Positions 5,225 to 11,546 of a stretch of 11,546 nt of DNA are shown piece after piece. The notes beneath the pieces are model-generated. The model saw only the letters and a list, made by a program, of their open reading frames with translations. It ran no database searches and was not told where the DNA came from. Both the position numbers and the translations under genes were made by a program. Positions within the stretch are counted from its first letter, which is position 1, and every line of letters begins with the position of its first letter. Origin of the DNA: Caldisericia bacterium (GTDB taxonomy: Bacteria > Caldisericota > Caldisericia > UBA6126 > JAGPKI01); assembly GCA_018054005.1 (NCBI GenBank), contig JAGPKI010000038.1, positions 1 to 11,546 of the forward strand, read 5' to 3'.

Positions 5225-5740
5225 CTATCTTTTTTTCTTGGGTTTGAAATTTAACTGATAAGGTTTAAGAAAAAGTATTTGACCAAAAGTTAATTTTCCT
5301 GATTTCATATACATATCATATATCGATTTTGGTGTATGCTCTTTATCGAGCAAATCTATATGTACATTGATTAATCCTTGCTCTAGTTGAACAGGAATTA
5401 ATACAATAGCATTATCAGCTGTTTCAATAAAATATACCTTGTTCATTAATCTTGGATCATATACTACTCCTGAAATACTGCAATGCTCACAGACATCTCT
5501 AAATACCTCTTCATTCTTAATTTCTAAATCTGTAATTCTAACTGATTTGAAAGGTAAATCTTGATCTAATTTCATCTTTTCTATATGCCTACAAATATCA
5601 TCTAGTGTTAAATCTTCCATAATGTAGTCAAAAGGAAGCTCGTCCTCATCACTTTCTAAAGCAGATTTAATAGAAGGAAACAAAGAATCTAAAGACTCCT
5701 GATTAAACTTCTTACTTTCGTATTCAAATGGAGTAGGCAT
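5225..5740 (-). CDS. Hypothetical protein, 171 residues
   Basis: I do not recognise this protein. It is soluble, with an acidic N-terminal half (a run ESDEDEL at 29-35, then MEDLTLDDICRHIEKMKL), a CEHC pair at 84-87, a beta-rich middle (VYFIE, AIVLIPVQLE, INVHIDLL at 102-131) and a basic tail KPKKKR. The single CEHC is too little for a zinc-finger call. The beta-rich middle with an acidic helical N-terminus could be an interaction domain, but no function follows. The ATG is the only sensible start; no Shine-Dalgarno precedes it. A TATAAT overlapping a perfect inverted repeat lies about 40 bases upstream. It diverges from the operon that starts at 5867. Confidence 0.75.
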   Translation of the reverse strand: MPTPFEYESKKFNQESLDSLFPSIKSALESDEDELPFDYIMEDLTLDDICRHIEKMKLDQDLPFKSVRITDLEIKNEEVFRDVCEHCSISGVVYDPRLMNKVYFIETADNAIVLIPVQLEQGLINVHIDLLDKEHTPKSIYDMYMKSGKLTFGQILFLKPYQLNFKPKKKR

Positions 5741-5772
5741 ATATATAAACTATCTATTTATATGTTAAATAG

Positions 5773-5787
5773 TAGTATATTATACTA
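5773..5787. promoter_or_regulatory. Perfect inverted repeat (7-1-7) over a -10 box: candidate operator
   Basis: TAGTATA-T-TATACTA is a perfect dyad in the 126-base divergent region between the genes starting at 5740 and 5867. Its minus-strand reading contains TATAAT (5779-5784), a perfect -10 for the 171-residue protein with a leader of about 30 bases, though the -35 is poor. An extra half-site ATACTA occurs at 5791-5796, and a smaller related dyad GAGTA-A-TACTC lies at 5854-5864 next to the other start codon. A protein bound here could control both directions. No regulator gene is identified in the window. Confidence 0.4.
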
Positions 5788-5833
5788 AAAATACTAATAT
5801 ATACATAGAAAAAGAAACAAAAATACTGTAAAA

Positions 5834-5862
5834 TTAACCTGTCTTATAAGATTGAGTAATAC
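5834..5862 (+). promoter_or_regulatory. Candidate promoter of the decarboxylase-kinase operon
   Basis: Two -10 readings are possible. TATAAG (5845-5850, five of six) has no good -35. TAATAC (5857-5862, four of six) has TTAACC 17 bases upstream (5834-5839, four of six) and would give a nearly leaderless mRNA for the ATG at 5867. The second overlaps the GAGTA-A-TACTC dyad. Both are weak. Confidence 0.3.
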
Positions 5863-5866
5863 TCAC

Positions 5867-6718
5867 ATGATTGAAAATGAAACAAAAGAAAGCAATAGTA
5901 CAGAAAAAATAGAAACTTCTCTCTATTCTCCTGAAGATATTCCGTCAATCGCAAGTGCAGTGGCTGTATATATTAATGCATTCTCAAAAGAGCCGTTCAA
6001 TGAAAAATGGCACACTGAAAATGGCAATCAATTTAATACACAAGATATGGATCAACTGTCTGATTTCTTAAAGCAGGTTCTCTTCAATCCCAATGAACTG
6101 GAAATTAACTCAGCAGGTAACAAGCAGATCATGGAATTTAATAATATGCTGATAGAAACAAAATATCCTTTATCAAATATAATAAATACATATGCAAGCT
6201 GCCTAAATAATAAAGAGTCAGTGCTAATTGTAAGAAATGATAATAAATTATATGAACTTTCAAATGGAGAAAGAATCCCAGAGGGCAGTGAAAATAAGTC
6301 AGATGCCTTAGTAAGATTAATTAATTATTCTCCGAATGAAAAGAGTATAAGTACACATATTTTAGATGAAGTAGGCCACTATTTAAACGAGCAAGAAAAG
6401 AAAGATCTTCTTAGTTCCATTCAAAATGTCAAAACAGGCTATTTTGGAGAAATAGTAAACCTTAAGGATCAAGATAGCGGACTTGGAAGTTTTATTATGT
6501 TTTCTTTTAGGAAATATTTATCAAAGTTTAAAGATTCTTTACCCGATCAGTATATATATATGACAAAGCATGGGACATCTATAGAAAACGAAAAAAACAG
6601 CTCTCAATTTATGGATAAGATGTTTTCCAAGGTATTCAATCCTGAAAATGTGAGAAAAACAAAAAAAATCTATTCTAATAATACAATAATATACATTTAC
6701 AATATACAACATGACTAA
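5867..6718 (+). CDS. Divergent GNAT-like acyltransferase (uncertain), first gene of a three-gene operon
   Basis: A 283-residue soluble protein. AVYINAFSKEPFNEKW (33-48) closely resembles the opening helix of GNAT enzymes of the F-x-x-x-P-W/F-N-E-x-W type. GYFGEIVNLKDQDSGLGSFI (191-210), followed by a helix and a YIYMTKHG strand, has the layout of GNAT motif A, with DSGLGS as a degenerate acetyl-CoA loop. The IIYIYNI end could be the last strand. About 100 residues between them match nothing I know, so it is longer than a standard GNAT (~150). Catalytic ability is uncertain. The start is the ATG at 5867; a TTG five codons earlier lacks support. Its stop overlaps the decarboxylase start by 8 bases (ATGACTAA), implying coupled translation. 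Confidence 0.6.
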   Translation: MIENETKESNSTEKIETSLYSPEDIPSIASAVAVYINAFSKEPFNEKWHTENGNQFNTQDMDQLSDFLKQVLFNPNELEINSAGNKQIMEFNNMLIETKYPLSNIINTYASCLNNKESVLIVRNDNKLYELSNGERIPEGSENKSDALVRLINYSPNEKSISTHILDEVGHYLNEQEKKDLLSSIQNVKTGYFGEIVNLKDQDSGLGSFIMFSFRKYLSKFKDSLPDQYIYMTKHGTSIENEKNSSQFMDKMFSKVFNPENVRKTKKIYSNNTIIYIYNIQHD

Positions 6719-7805
6719 CAGAAAAACTCCAGTATATATCTACGACCAAAATACAGTAAACCAGAATATAGAGAAATTCAACATATTTACCCAAAATAAC
6801 ATAGATGTTTTTTATGCTGTAAAAGCAAATAATTATGAACCCCTTGTCAAAAGCTGCATAGAAGCAGGATATGGCTTTGATGTAGCATCAATAGAGGAAC
6901 TTACATTCTTACTGTCACTTGGTGCAAATCCTTTAAATATCTCATTTTCTGCCCCAACAAAATTAGAAAGAGATATTAAGCAGGCATCAGATTTAGGTGT
7001 TAGGATGTTTGCATTTGATAGTGAAACAGAAATAAGAAAGATTTTAAAGAATGCAAAAGATCCGCTACTAGTTGCAAGAATCACTGCACATAATGAAGAT
7101 GCCATCTTTAATCTCTCCGTGAAATTTGGAATGGATATTAAGTATTCAGAAAAAATTCTAAAAAAAGCTTCAAAAAGAAAATGGCCTGTTGCTGGTGTAA
7201 CATTTCATATAGGATCACAAAATAATTCCGTCATTTCATGGAAGAAAGCTTTAGACGGCGTACAGCTTTTTATAGATAATGCAAAAAAATATAACTTAAA
7301 TATATGGCTTTTAAATATTGGCGGAGGCATTCCCGCGAAATATACTAAAAACATAAAAGACTCTTCTTTCTATATTGAAAGGATATGCAAATATGTAGAT
7401 CAATTTAAAAGAAAAAATAAAAATATTAAGAGAGTAATAATAGAACCAGGAAGGTCATTATCTGCAAACACTATGAATCTAATAACTAAAGTAATAAATA
7501 TAAAAGAATACAAGAAACCACCTCTTGTAATAGTTGATACAAGTGTATTTAACGGATTAATAGAACCGCTTGAGCATCTTGAATATGGGATCTCTTCATT
7601 AAATGATGGAAGAGAAAGAACAAAATTAAAGTATTACAGAGTGGCAGGAATGTCTTGCGATGGATATGACATTATAAATAAAAGATGTCTGCTTCCAAAG
7701 GATTTAAAAACAGGTGATTATCTTCTTATAGAAAATACAGGAGCATATACTTTTGTATATGAGCACTTCCATATGAAGAAATTCCCTGATATAGTAAATA
7801 AGTAA
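6711..7805 (+). CDS. PLP-dependent ornithine/lysine/diaminopimelate-type decarboxylase (fold type III)
   Basis: A 364-residue enzyme of the alanine-racemase-fold decarboxylases that remove CO2 from basic amino acids to give amines. The PLP lysine is Lys38 in FYAVKANNY. GYGFDVASIEEL (53-64), FHIGSQ with His166, NIGGGIP (202-208) and IEPGRS (244-249) form the cofactor pocket. GMSCDGYD (313-320) carries the Cys316-Asp317 pair contributed to the partner subunit's active site, and ENTGAYTF (341-348) carries the late Tyr. Cys-Asp-Gly and the order of motifs favour ornithine/lysine decarboxylase over diaminopimelate decarboxylase. No other lysine-pathway gene is nearby. It is somewhat shorter than the usual ~400. 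The substrate is not fixed, because the specificity segment FNGLIEP lacks the Asp of eukaryotic ornithine decarboxylase. It overlaps the gene before it by 8 bases and is two bases from the kinase gene. Confidence 0.88.
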   Translation: MTNRKTPVYIYDQNTVNQNIEKFNIFTQNNIDVFYAVKANNYEPLVKSCIEAGYGFDVASIEELTFLLSLGANPLNISFSAPTKLERDIKQASDLGVRMFAFDSETEIRKILKNAKDPLLVARITAHNEDAIFNLSVKFGMDIKYSEKILKKASKRKWPVAGVTFHIGSQNNSVISWKKALDGVQLFIDNAKKYNLNIWLLNIGGGIPAKYTKNIKDSSFYIERICKYVDQFKRKNKNIKRVIIEPGRSLSANTMNLITKVINIKEYKKPPLVIVDTSVFNGLIEPLEHLEYGISSLNDGRERTKLKYYRVAGMSCDGYDIINKRCLLPKDLKTGDYLLIENTGAYTFVYEHFHMKKFPDIVNK

Positions 7806-7807
7806 GT

Positions 7808-10027
7808 ATGATCAATCTATATATAGTTTACTTTTTTATAATCTTTACAATACTTCTTAATGTAAAGACTTTTATCAGCTCTCTGCAAAGTTTTTCCAGG
7901 AGAGAGAAGATATTATATTTGTACCTGCTTCTATCAATCAGTGGGTGGGTAGTATGCAATGCAGGTGCAGATATTATTAAAAATCCCCCTACAGCAGAGT
8001 TCTTTGCAAGGCTTTCTGTTTTATTCCCAATAAATGTACTAAATGCTCTCCTTCAAATATTTAGAGATTTTCCAAAAACAATAAAAAAGTCCCAACGGTA
8101 TAATTTCTTTAAAACAATTAATTACATAACATGTATTTTTTCTGTTGTATCCCTAATATTTCTATATAGCGAAGCAAACATATCAAATTTTGAAGTATTC
8201 GAAGATGCGCCAGCTGCTTTTATACCTGGTCCTATATATTACATAATTGCTGTCCTGTCAGTATTCATTTTTTTCTTTATCATAAACTTCTGGAGAAAAA
8301 ATAAAGATGCTTACACAAAAACACAGAAGAGGCAGATATCCTCTCTTCTTGGAATATTAATATTTGTTATGATATCAATCACATTAGGTTTAATTGTACT
8401 TCCGCTACAAGGTCTATCAATGTATAGTCCTTTTATGTTTCTTTCTCTCTCTTTACTCCTGTTTATAATTAATAAAAGTCTTTTAATTAAAGTGGCAATT
8501 CTGGATATTCAAGAAGAACTCATAAAACTAGGAGGATTGCTGATCTCCTCAATAGTATTAGTTATTCTTATCTCTGCCACTAATATAGTAAATCTTGATA
8601 TTAACTGGATTGGAAGAATTTTAATGGGATTCCTTCTTGTATCAATTATTCTTCTAATAAATGACAGCTTTAAAAGCATTTACGAAAAAAATAGAAAACT
8701 TATGCAAAAGCAGGTCACTGCCTTTATTGAAGAATCCACCTCTAAGTTACAAGCAGCAGACATATGCCAATCACTTATCGAAACACTAAGTTTAATACTT
8801 AAAACTAAGGATATAACAATAAGAATTATTAATAACAAAGAGATGGATAACTTGGAGAGGATGATTGAGCAATGGTGGCGGTTAAGAAAGCGAACTCCGA
8901 TTATTAATCGTGAAGTTTTAATAGAGTCATACTATGATATAAAGAATAACAAAGAATTAAGCCAGAAGATATTCTACAGCATCCAGGCACAAAATATTGA
9001 TATGGTAATTCCAGTATCTAACCAGAAAAATATACTGGGATTTATATACATAAGAAATTCACCTAAGATATTAAACGAAACTGATTATAAGACATTAGAG
9101 CTTTTATCCAATACTGTATCCGTTTCAATATCTAGGGCCCTCATATATGAAGAAGTTAAAGAGTTAAACAGTTCCCTGCAACAGAAAGTTGATGCACAAA
9201 CTAAAGAGCTCCAGCAAAAGGTAAAACTTCTTGAAGAGGCAAGAAGAAAAGAAAACGATATGATAGATATAATGGGACATGAATTAAGAACTCCTGCCAC
9301 TATTATAAAATTAAACATAGATTTCCTTTCTAAATTCAAAGAAAAACTCCCTTCTGAAAAAGAAATATTTGAAAAATATATAAATAGAATAAAAGATGCT
9401 GTTGAAACAGAAATCAAATTAATAAACACACTATTAACAAGTGCTAAACTTGTCGGAAACAAAGTTGAACTTAATATGGAAAAGGTTAATGTATCCAAAG
9501 AAGTTGAAATGGCTTTACACGCAGAAGAGCAAACAGCCCGACAAAAGGGTCTTCTCCTTATAAACAATATAAAGAAAGATCTATTCGCTTATGCTGATTC
9601 AGCAAGGGTAGCAGAGATATTCTTTAACCTTATAAATAATGCTGTAAAGTATACCGATAAAGGAAGCATAACAATTGATGGGAGCAGAGAAGGAAATTAT
9701 ATAAAAGTATCTGTTAAGGACACAGGAAAAGGAATTGCACAAAAGGATATTCCCAAATTAGGCTCTAAATTCTTTAGAACACAAACATATATACATTCTA
9801 AAGATAGCGATGATTTCAATATTGTAAGGCCAGGAGGAACAGGTTTAGGTCTATATGTTACATTTGGTCTAACAAAAAAAATGAACGGAAAAATACTTGT
9901 AGAAAGCAAAGAAGGTACAGGAAGTACCTTTACAGTATATCTACCTGAATACCGTAAAAAAGAACTCAGTAATAACAAAAAAGATGATACAAACGATATG
10001 TTTAAAAAACTGGGTCTAAGACAGTAA
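7808..10027 (+). CDS. Membrane sensor histidine kinase with 7TM-type N-terminus and GAF-like domain
   Basis: A 739-residue two-component sensor. Residues 1-285 hold about seven to nine hydrophobic helices, with ARLSVLFPINVLNALLQIF and a nearby FP motif as in the N-terminal 7TM region of histidine kinases. Residues ~300-445 look like a GAF domain (IPVSNQKNILGFIYIR at 401-416). A coiled coil (~447-482) leads to HisKA, with phospho-acceptor His491 in MGHELRTP. The HATPase has its N box NLINNAVKY (607-615), G1 DTGKGI (638-643), FFRT and G2 GGTGLGL (676-682), so it should be active. It has no receiver domain, and no response regulator is in the window. The ATG follows the decarboxylase stop by two bases. 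The ligand is unknown; a product of the two enzymes upstream is a natural guess. The 3' end overlaps the dus gene by 12 bases. Confidence 0.93.
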   Translation: MINLYIVYFFIIFTILLNVKTFISSLQSFSRREKILYLYLLLSISGWVVCNAGADIIKNPPTAEFFARLSVLFPINVLNALLQIFRDFPKTIKKSQRYNFFKTINYITCIFSVVSLIFLYSEANISNFEVFEDAPAAFIPGPIYYIIAVLSVFIFFFIINFWRKNKDAYTKTQKRQISSLLGILIFVMISITLGLIVLPLQGLSMYSPFMFLSLSLLLFIINKSLLIKVAILDIQEELIKLGGLLISSIVLVILISATNIVNLDINWIGRILMGFLLVSIILLINDSFKSIYEKNRKLMQKQVTAFIEESTSKLQAADICQSLIETLSLILKTKDITIRIINNKEMDNLERMIEQWWRLRKRTPIINREVLIESYYDIKNNKELSQKIFYSIQAQNIDMVIPVSNQKNILGFIYIRNSPKILNETDYKTLELLSNTVSVSISRALIYEEVKELNSSLQQKVDAQTKELQQKVKLLEEARRKENDMIDIMGHELRTPATIIKLNIDFLSKFKEKLPSEKEIFEKYINRIKDAVETEIKLINTLLTSAKLVGNKVELNMEKVNVSKEVEMALHAEEQTARQKGLLLINNIKKDLFAYADSARVAEIFFNLINNAVKYTDKGSITIDGSREGNYIKVSVKDTGKGIAQKDIPKLGSKFFRTQTYIHSKDSDDFNIVRPGGTGLGLYVTFGLTKKMNGKILVESKEGTGSTFTVYLPEYRKKELSNNKKDDTNDMFKKLGLRQ

Positions 10028-10960
10028 TTCATCAATAATCTGAAGAAGATCATCAATACTCTTTGTATTCATCATTCTTTCTCTAATTTCCTGCGAATTA
10101 GGAAAATCAGAAACATATGACTTAATAAATTTCTTTAATATACTAAAATTCTTTGTATCACCCCAAGTCTTTTTAAAAAGAAAAACATGTTTTTTAAAAA
10201 GTTTAATACGATCTAGATCAGAAAATTTTCTATGTTCACTAAATATCCAAGGAGCATCTATTGCAGCCCTACCTATCATTACTCCATCTACATCATACTC
10301 TCTGTAATACTCCATAGCCTGCTCAATAGACTTAACATCCCCGTTTCCAAATATTAAGGTATCTTTATCTATCTTATCACGAAGTTTAAGACACAGTGAA
10401 ATCTTTTCCCAATCGGCCTCTATGGCACTCTCACCTACAGCAGTTCGCAGGTGAATAGTAAGAGCATCCAAGCCTTGCTCAAGCAAAAATCTAATCCAGT
10501 TTTCATCGTACCTACTCCATCCGAGCCTTGTTTTAACAGAGACAGGGACTTCCTCTGCACCATCCTTTACACTCTGTATAACTTCTTCTACAAGTCCTCT
10601 ATCTGCATTTATCATTCCAATACCTTCATTCTTTGAAGAAACCTTTTTTACTGCACAGCCCATGTTGATATCGATACCATCAAAACCAAGCTCCCTAACT
10701 AGTATAGCAGCATTGTAGAAATTATTAGGATTACTTCCCCACAGCTGTGCGATAATGGGCTTTTCACTTTCATCATATTTTAACCTTTGCATTACCTTGT
10801 CCCGTCCCTCTGAATTTAATCCTTCTACATTAACAAACTCTGTATAGAAAAGATCTGGTCTTTGAACTGATGCGACTATTTGCCTGAACACAGTATCTGT
10901 TACATCTTCCATAGGTGCAAGAGAGATAATAGGTCTGGCAATTGAACTGTATATATTCAT
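10016..10960 (-). CDS. dus: tRNA-dihydrouridine synthase (Dus family)
   Basis: A 314-residue flavoenzyme that reduces uridines in the tRNA D-loop with NADPH and FMN. Landmarks are SLAPMEDVTD (13-22, FMN phosphate and D-T), AQLWGS (71-76), DINMGCAVKKV with catalytic Cys102, VKTRLGW with Lys143, IHLRT with His170, FGNGDV (204-209) and MIGRAAIDAPWIF (228-240). Length is normal. Two deviations: the Pro that usually follows the catalytic Cys is Ala103, and the usual HGRT is HLRT. The specific subclass (DusA, B or C) is not assignable by eye; the overall pattern is closest to the general bacterial DusB-like type. The ATG at 10960 directly precedes the expected N-terminus. It converges with the kinase gene, with a 12-base 3' overlap. 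Confidence 0.95.
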   Translation of the reverse strand: MNIYSSIARPIISLAPMEDVTDTVFRQIVASVQRPDLFYTEFVNVEGLNSEGRDKVMQRLKYDESEKPIIAQLWGSNPNNFYNAAILVRELGFDGIDINMGCAVKKVSSKNEGIGMINADRGLVEEVIQSVKDGAEEVPVSVKTRLGWSRYDENWIRFLLEQGLDALTIHLRTAVGESAIEADWEKISLCLKLRDKIDKDTLIFGNGDVKSIEQAMEYYREYDVDGVMIGRAAIDAPWIFSEHRKFSDLDRIKLFKKHVFLFKKTWGDTKNFSILKKFIKSYVSDFPNSQEIRERMMNTKSIDDLLQIIDELLS

Positions 10961-10972
10961 AGCTTTAATTCT

Positions 10973-10978
10973 ATCATA
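10973..10978 (-). promoter_or_regulatory. -10-like hexamer TATGAT upstream of dus
   Basis: On the minus strand, TATGAT (one mismatch to TATAAT) lies 12 bases before the dus ATG, predicting a leader of about six bases. A GGAGG directly upstream of the hexamer is too far from the ATG (over 18 bases) to be a ribosome binding site and would be outside such a transcript. No -35 is convincing. Confidence 0.35.
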
Positions 10979-10987
10979 CCTCCATTC

Positions 10988-11016
10988 TTGAAAAAATATC
11001 TAAATTACAATAAACT
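10988..11016 (+). promoter_or_regulatory. Possible promoter of the membrane-protein gene, TTGAAA-17-TAAACT
   Basis: TTGAAA (10988-10993, five of six) is spaced exactly 17 bases from TAAACT (11011-11016, four of six). The leader would be about 16 bases and would include AGGAG and AAAAGG, the latter eight bases from the ATG at 11039. It runs divergently from the dus promoter. Confidence 0.35.
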
Positions 11017-11038
11017 GAAAGGAGAAAAGGTATTAAAA

Positions 11039-11443
11039 ATGATACAACAAAATATTTTAACAAATACAGGTGGCCAGCAGCTTCTAAATGAGAGCAGGGT
11101 AGATAGCAATTTAACAATAATTGGGCACACATTCAAGCAATTCATAAGATGGTGGTATGCAAAAATGAGTGTATGGCATCTTAAAATGCTTGGAAGAATA
11201 TCTGTATTTCTTGATGACAATTTATCAATAACCTTGCTCCTTAAAAATTTCTTTCTTCCATGGCACAGAGATTTCTCATTTATAGGGTATGTTTTTGGAA
11301 TATTAATTAAAATTTTGTATCTTCCTATTGCAGTGAGCATATACATTCTGTTCTGCACACTATACATTGCCTTAATACTTATCTGGTTTCTGCTTCCTCC
11401 TGTAACTCTTTTATTTATTTTTAAATCATTATTAGGAATATAA
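11039..11443 (+). CDS. Small membrane protein, two hydrophobic segments, CPR-type
   Basis: A 134-residue protein with a polar N-terminus, an aromatic stretch FIRWWYAKMSVWHLKML (35-51), the motif SITLLLKNFFLPWHRDFS (63-80) and two membrane helices at about 82-106 and 107-130. From memory, the LLLK-x-x-F-x-PW-x-RD motif with following Gly-rich helix is shared by small membrane proteins of Candidate Phyla Radiation genomes that often sit in front of a Clp-type AAA+ ATPase gene; I cannot verify this here. It is probably a membrane anchor. The start is the ATG at 11039, which has AAAAGG eight bases upstream and AGGAG further back; a TTG at 10988 would lie within the promoter region. The next gene starts two bases after its stop. 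Confidence 0.75.
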   Translation: MIQQNILTNTGGQQLLNESRVDSNLTIIGHTFKQFIRWWYAKMSVWHLKMLGRISVFLDDNLSITLLLKNFFLPWHRDFSFIGYVFGILIKILYLPIAVSIYILFCTLYIALILIWFLLPPVTLLFIFKSLLGI

Positions 11444-11445
11444 CT

Positions 11446-11546
11446 ATGGCTATAGATTATGGATGGCAGAACAGAACAATTATCGGACATCATGAAAAGG
11501 ATACAAATAAGCTTGAGATTATAGAAAAGAAGTATCCTATACTTAC
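11446..11546 (+). CDS. 5' end of a gene running off the window (unknown)
   Basis: ATG at 11446 opens a frame of 33 full codons to the window edge, with N-terminus MAIDYGWQNRTIIGHHEKD and a charged continuation ending KKYPIL. A Shine-Dalgarno-like AGGA lies eight bases before the ATG, inside the end of the preceding gene, and the stop-to-start gap is two bases, so translation is probably coupled. No family can be named from this fragment. The upstream membrane protein makes a Clp-type AAA+ ATPase one possibility, which is inference only. Confidence 0.6.
   Translation, partial: MAIDYGWQNRTIIGHHEKDTNKLEIIEKKYPIL

Noticed and set aside
5852..5866. TTG start for the first operon gene.
   Set aside because: It lies in the likely promoter and dyad, adds only five residues, and an ATG follows at 5867.
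9085..10056. Two minus-strand open frames (9085-9567 and 9697-10056) opposite the kinase.
   Set aside because: They are Ser/Leu/Phe-rich antisense shadows of the conserved HisKA and HATPase coding sequence.
10988..11038. TTG start for the small membrane protein.
   Set aside because: It would place the promoter-like and Shine-Dalgarno-like sequences inside the gene; the ATG at 11039 has AAAAGG at good spacing.
11005..11493. Long minus-strand open frame opposite the membrane-protein gene.
   Set aside because: Its translation has no recognisable motif, and it lies opposite a motif-bearing gene and the start of the next one.
1..11546. Recoded UGA (as in Absconditabacteria and Gracilibacteria), suspected because no complete gene stops at UGA.
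   Set aside because: None of the genes contains in-frame UGA and Gly codons are ordinary, so absence of UGA stops is explained by AT bias and small numbers.
1..11546. CRISPR arrays, insertion sequences, prophage or integrase genes.
   Set aside because: No regularly spaced repeats, transposase or integrase motifs, or terminal inverted repeats were seen.

Overview
The window is AT-rich, densely packed bacterial DNA with short or overlapping gene junctions and few Shine-Dalgarno sites. These traits, together with a small membrane protein of a type I associate with reduced-genome candidate-phyla bacteria and a long 7TM-type histidine kinase, suggest a member of the Candidate Phyla Radiation (Patescibacteria), perhaps near Dojkabacteria or Microgenomates. 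That placement is an inference; nothing in the window fixes the taxon. The standard genetic code fits: every complete gene reads through without in-frame UGA, and complete genes stop at UAA or UAG only.

Left part (1-2779, mostly + strand). The 3' end of the trigger factor gene (tig) is followed after 19 bases by clpP, a conserved chaperone-protease pair. Next come two paralogous ~100-residue proteins of unknown function with a tRNA-Val(GAC) gene between them, a small protein resembling DUF5661, and a GNAT acetyltransferase. A tiny 36-codon reading frame on the minus strand, with a perfect TATAAT five bases before its ATG, sits tail-to-tail over the end of the DUF5661-like gene.

Middle part (2780-5740, minus strand). 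A GNAT-like gene appears to be frameshifted near its 3' end and has a textbook TTGACA-17-TATATT promoter. Upstream of it, a cytoplasmic HExxH metallopeptidase and a 3-methyladenine DNA glycosylase (AAG/MPG family) overlap by 8 bases. The glycosylase has Ser in place of the active-site Asn (human Asn169). Then come a short gene-free stretch with a possible coding remnant and a 171-residue protein that I cannot identify.

Right part (5741-11546). A short divergent intergenic region carries a perfect 7-1-7 inverted repeat. From it runs a tight three-gene + strand operon: a divergent GNAT-like protein, a PLP-dependent ornithine/lysine decarboxylase-type enzyme, and a multi-pass membrane histidine kinase with a GAF-like region and complete HisKA and HATPase motifs. 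The coupling of two small-molecule-modifying enzymes to a membrane sensor is the most suggestive arrangement in the window. It could be a self-contained make-and-sense module for an amine-derived signal, which is speculative. A tRNA-dihydrouridine synthase converges on the kinase with a 12-base overlap. Divergent from it is a small membrane protein gene followed two bases later by a gene cut off at the window edge; these two are the only genes with plausible Shine-Dalgarno sites.

Start choices. Several genes have -10-like hexamers only 5-12 bases before the ATG, which suggests that leaderless or very short-leader transcripts are common here. I used this to prefer internal ATGs over upstream TTGs.
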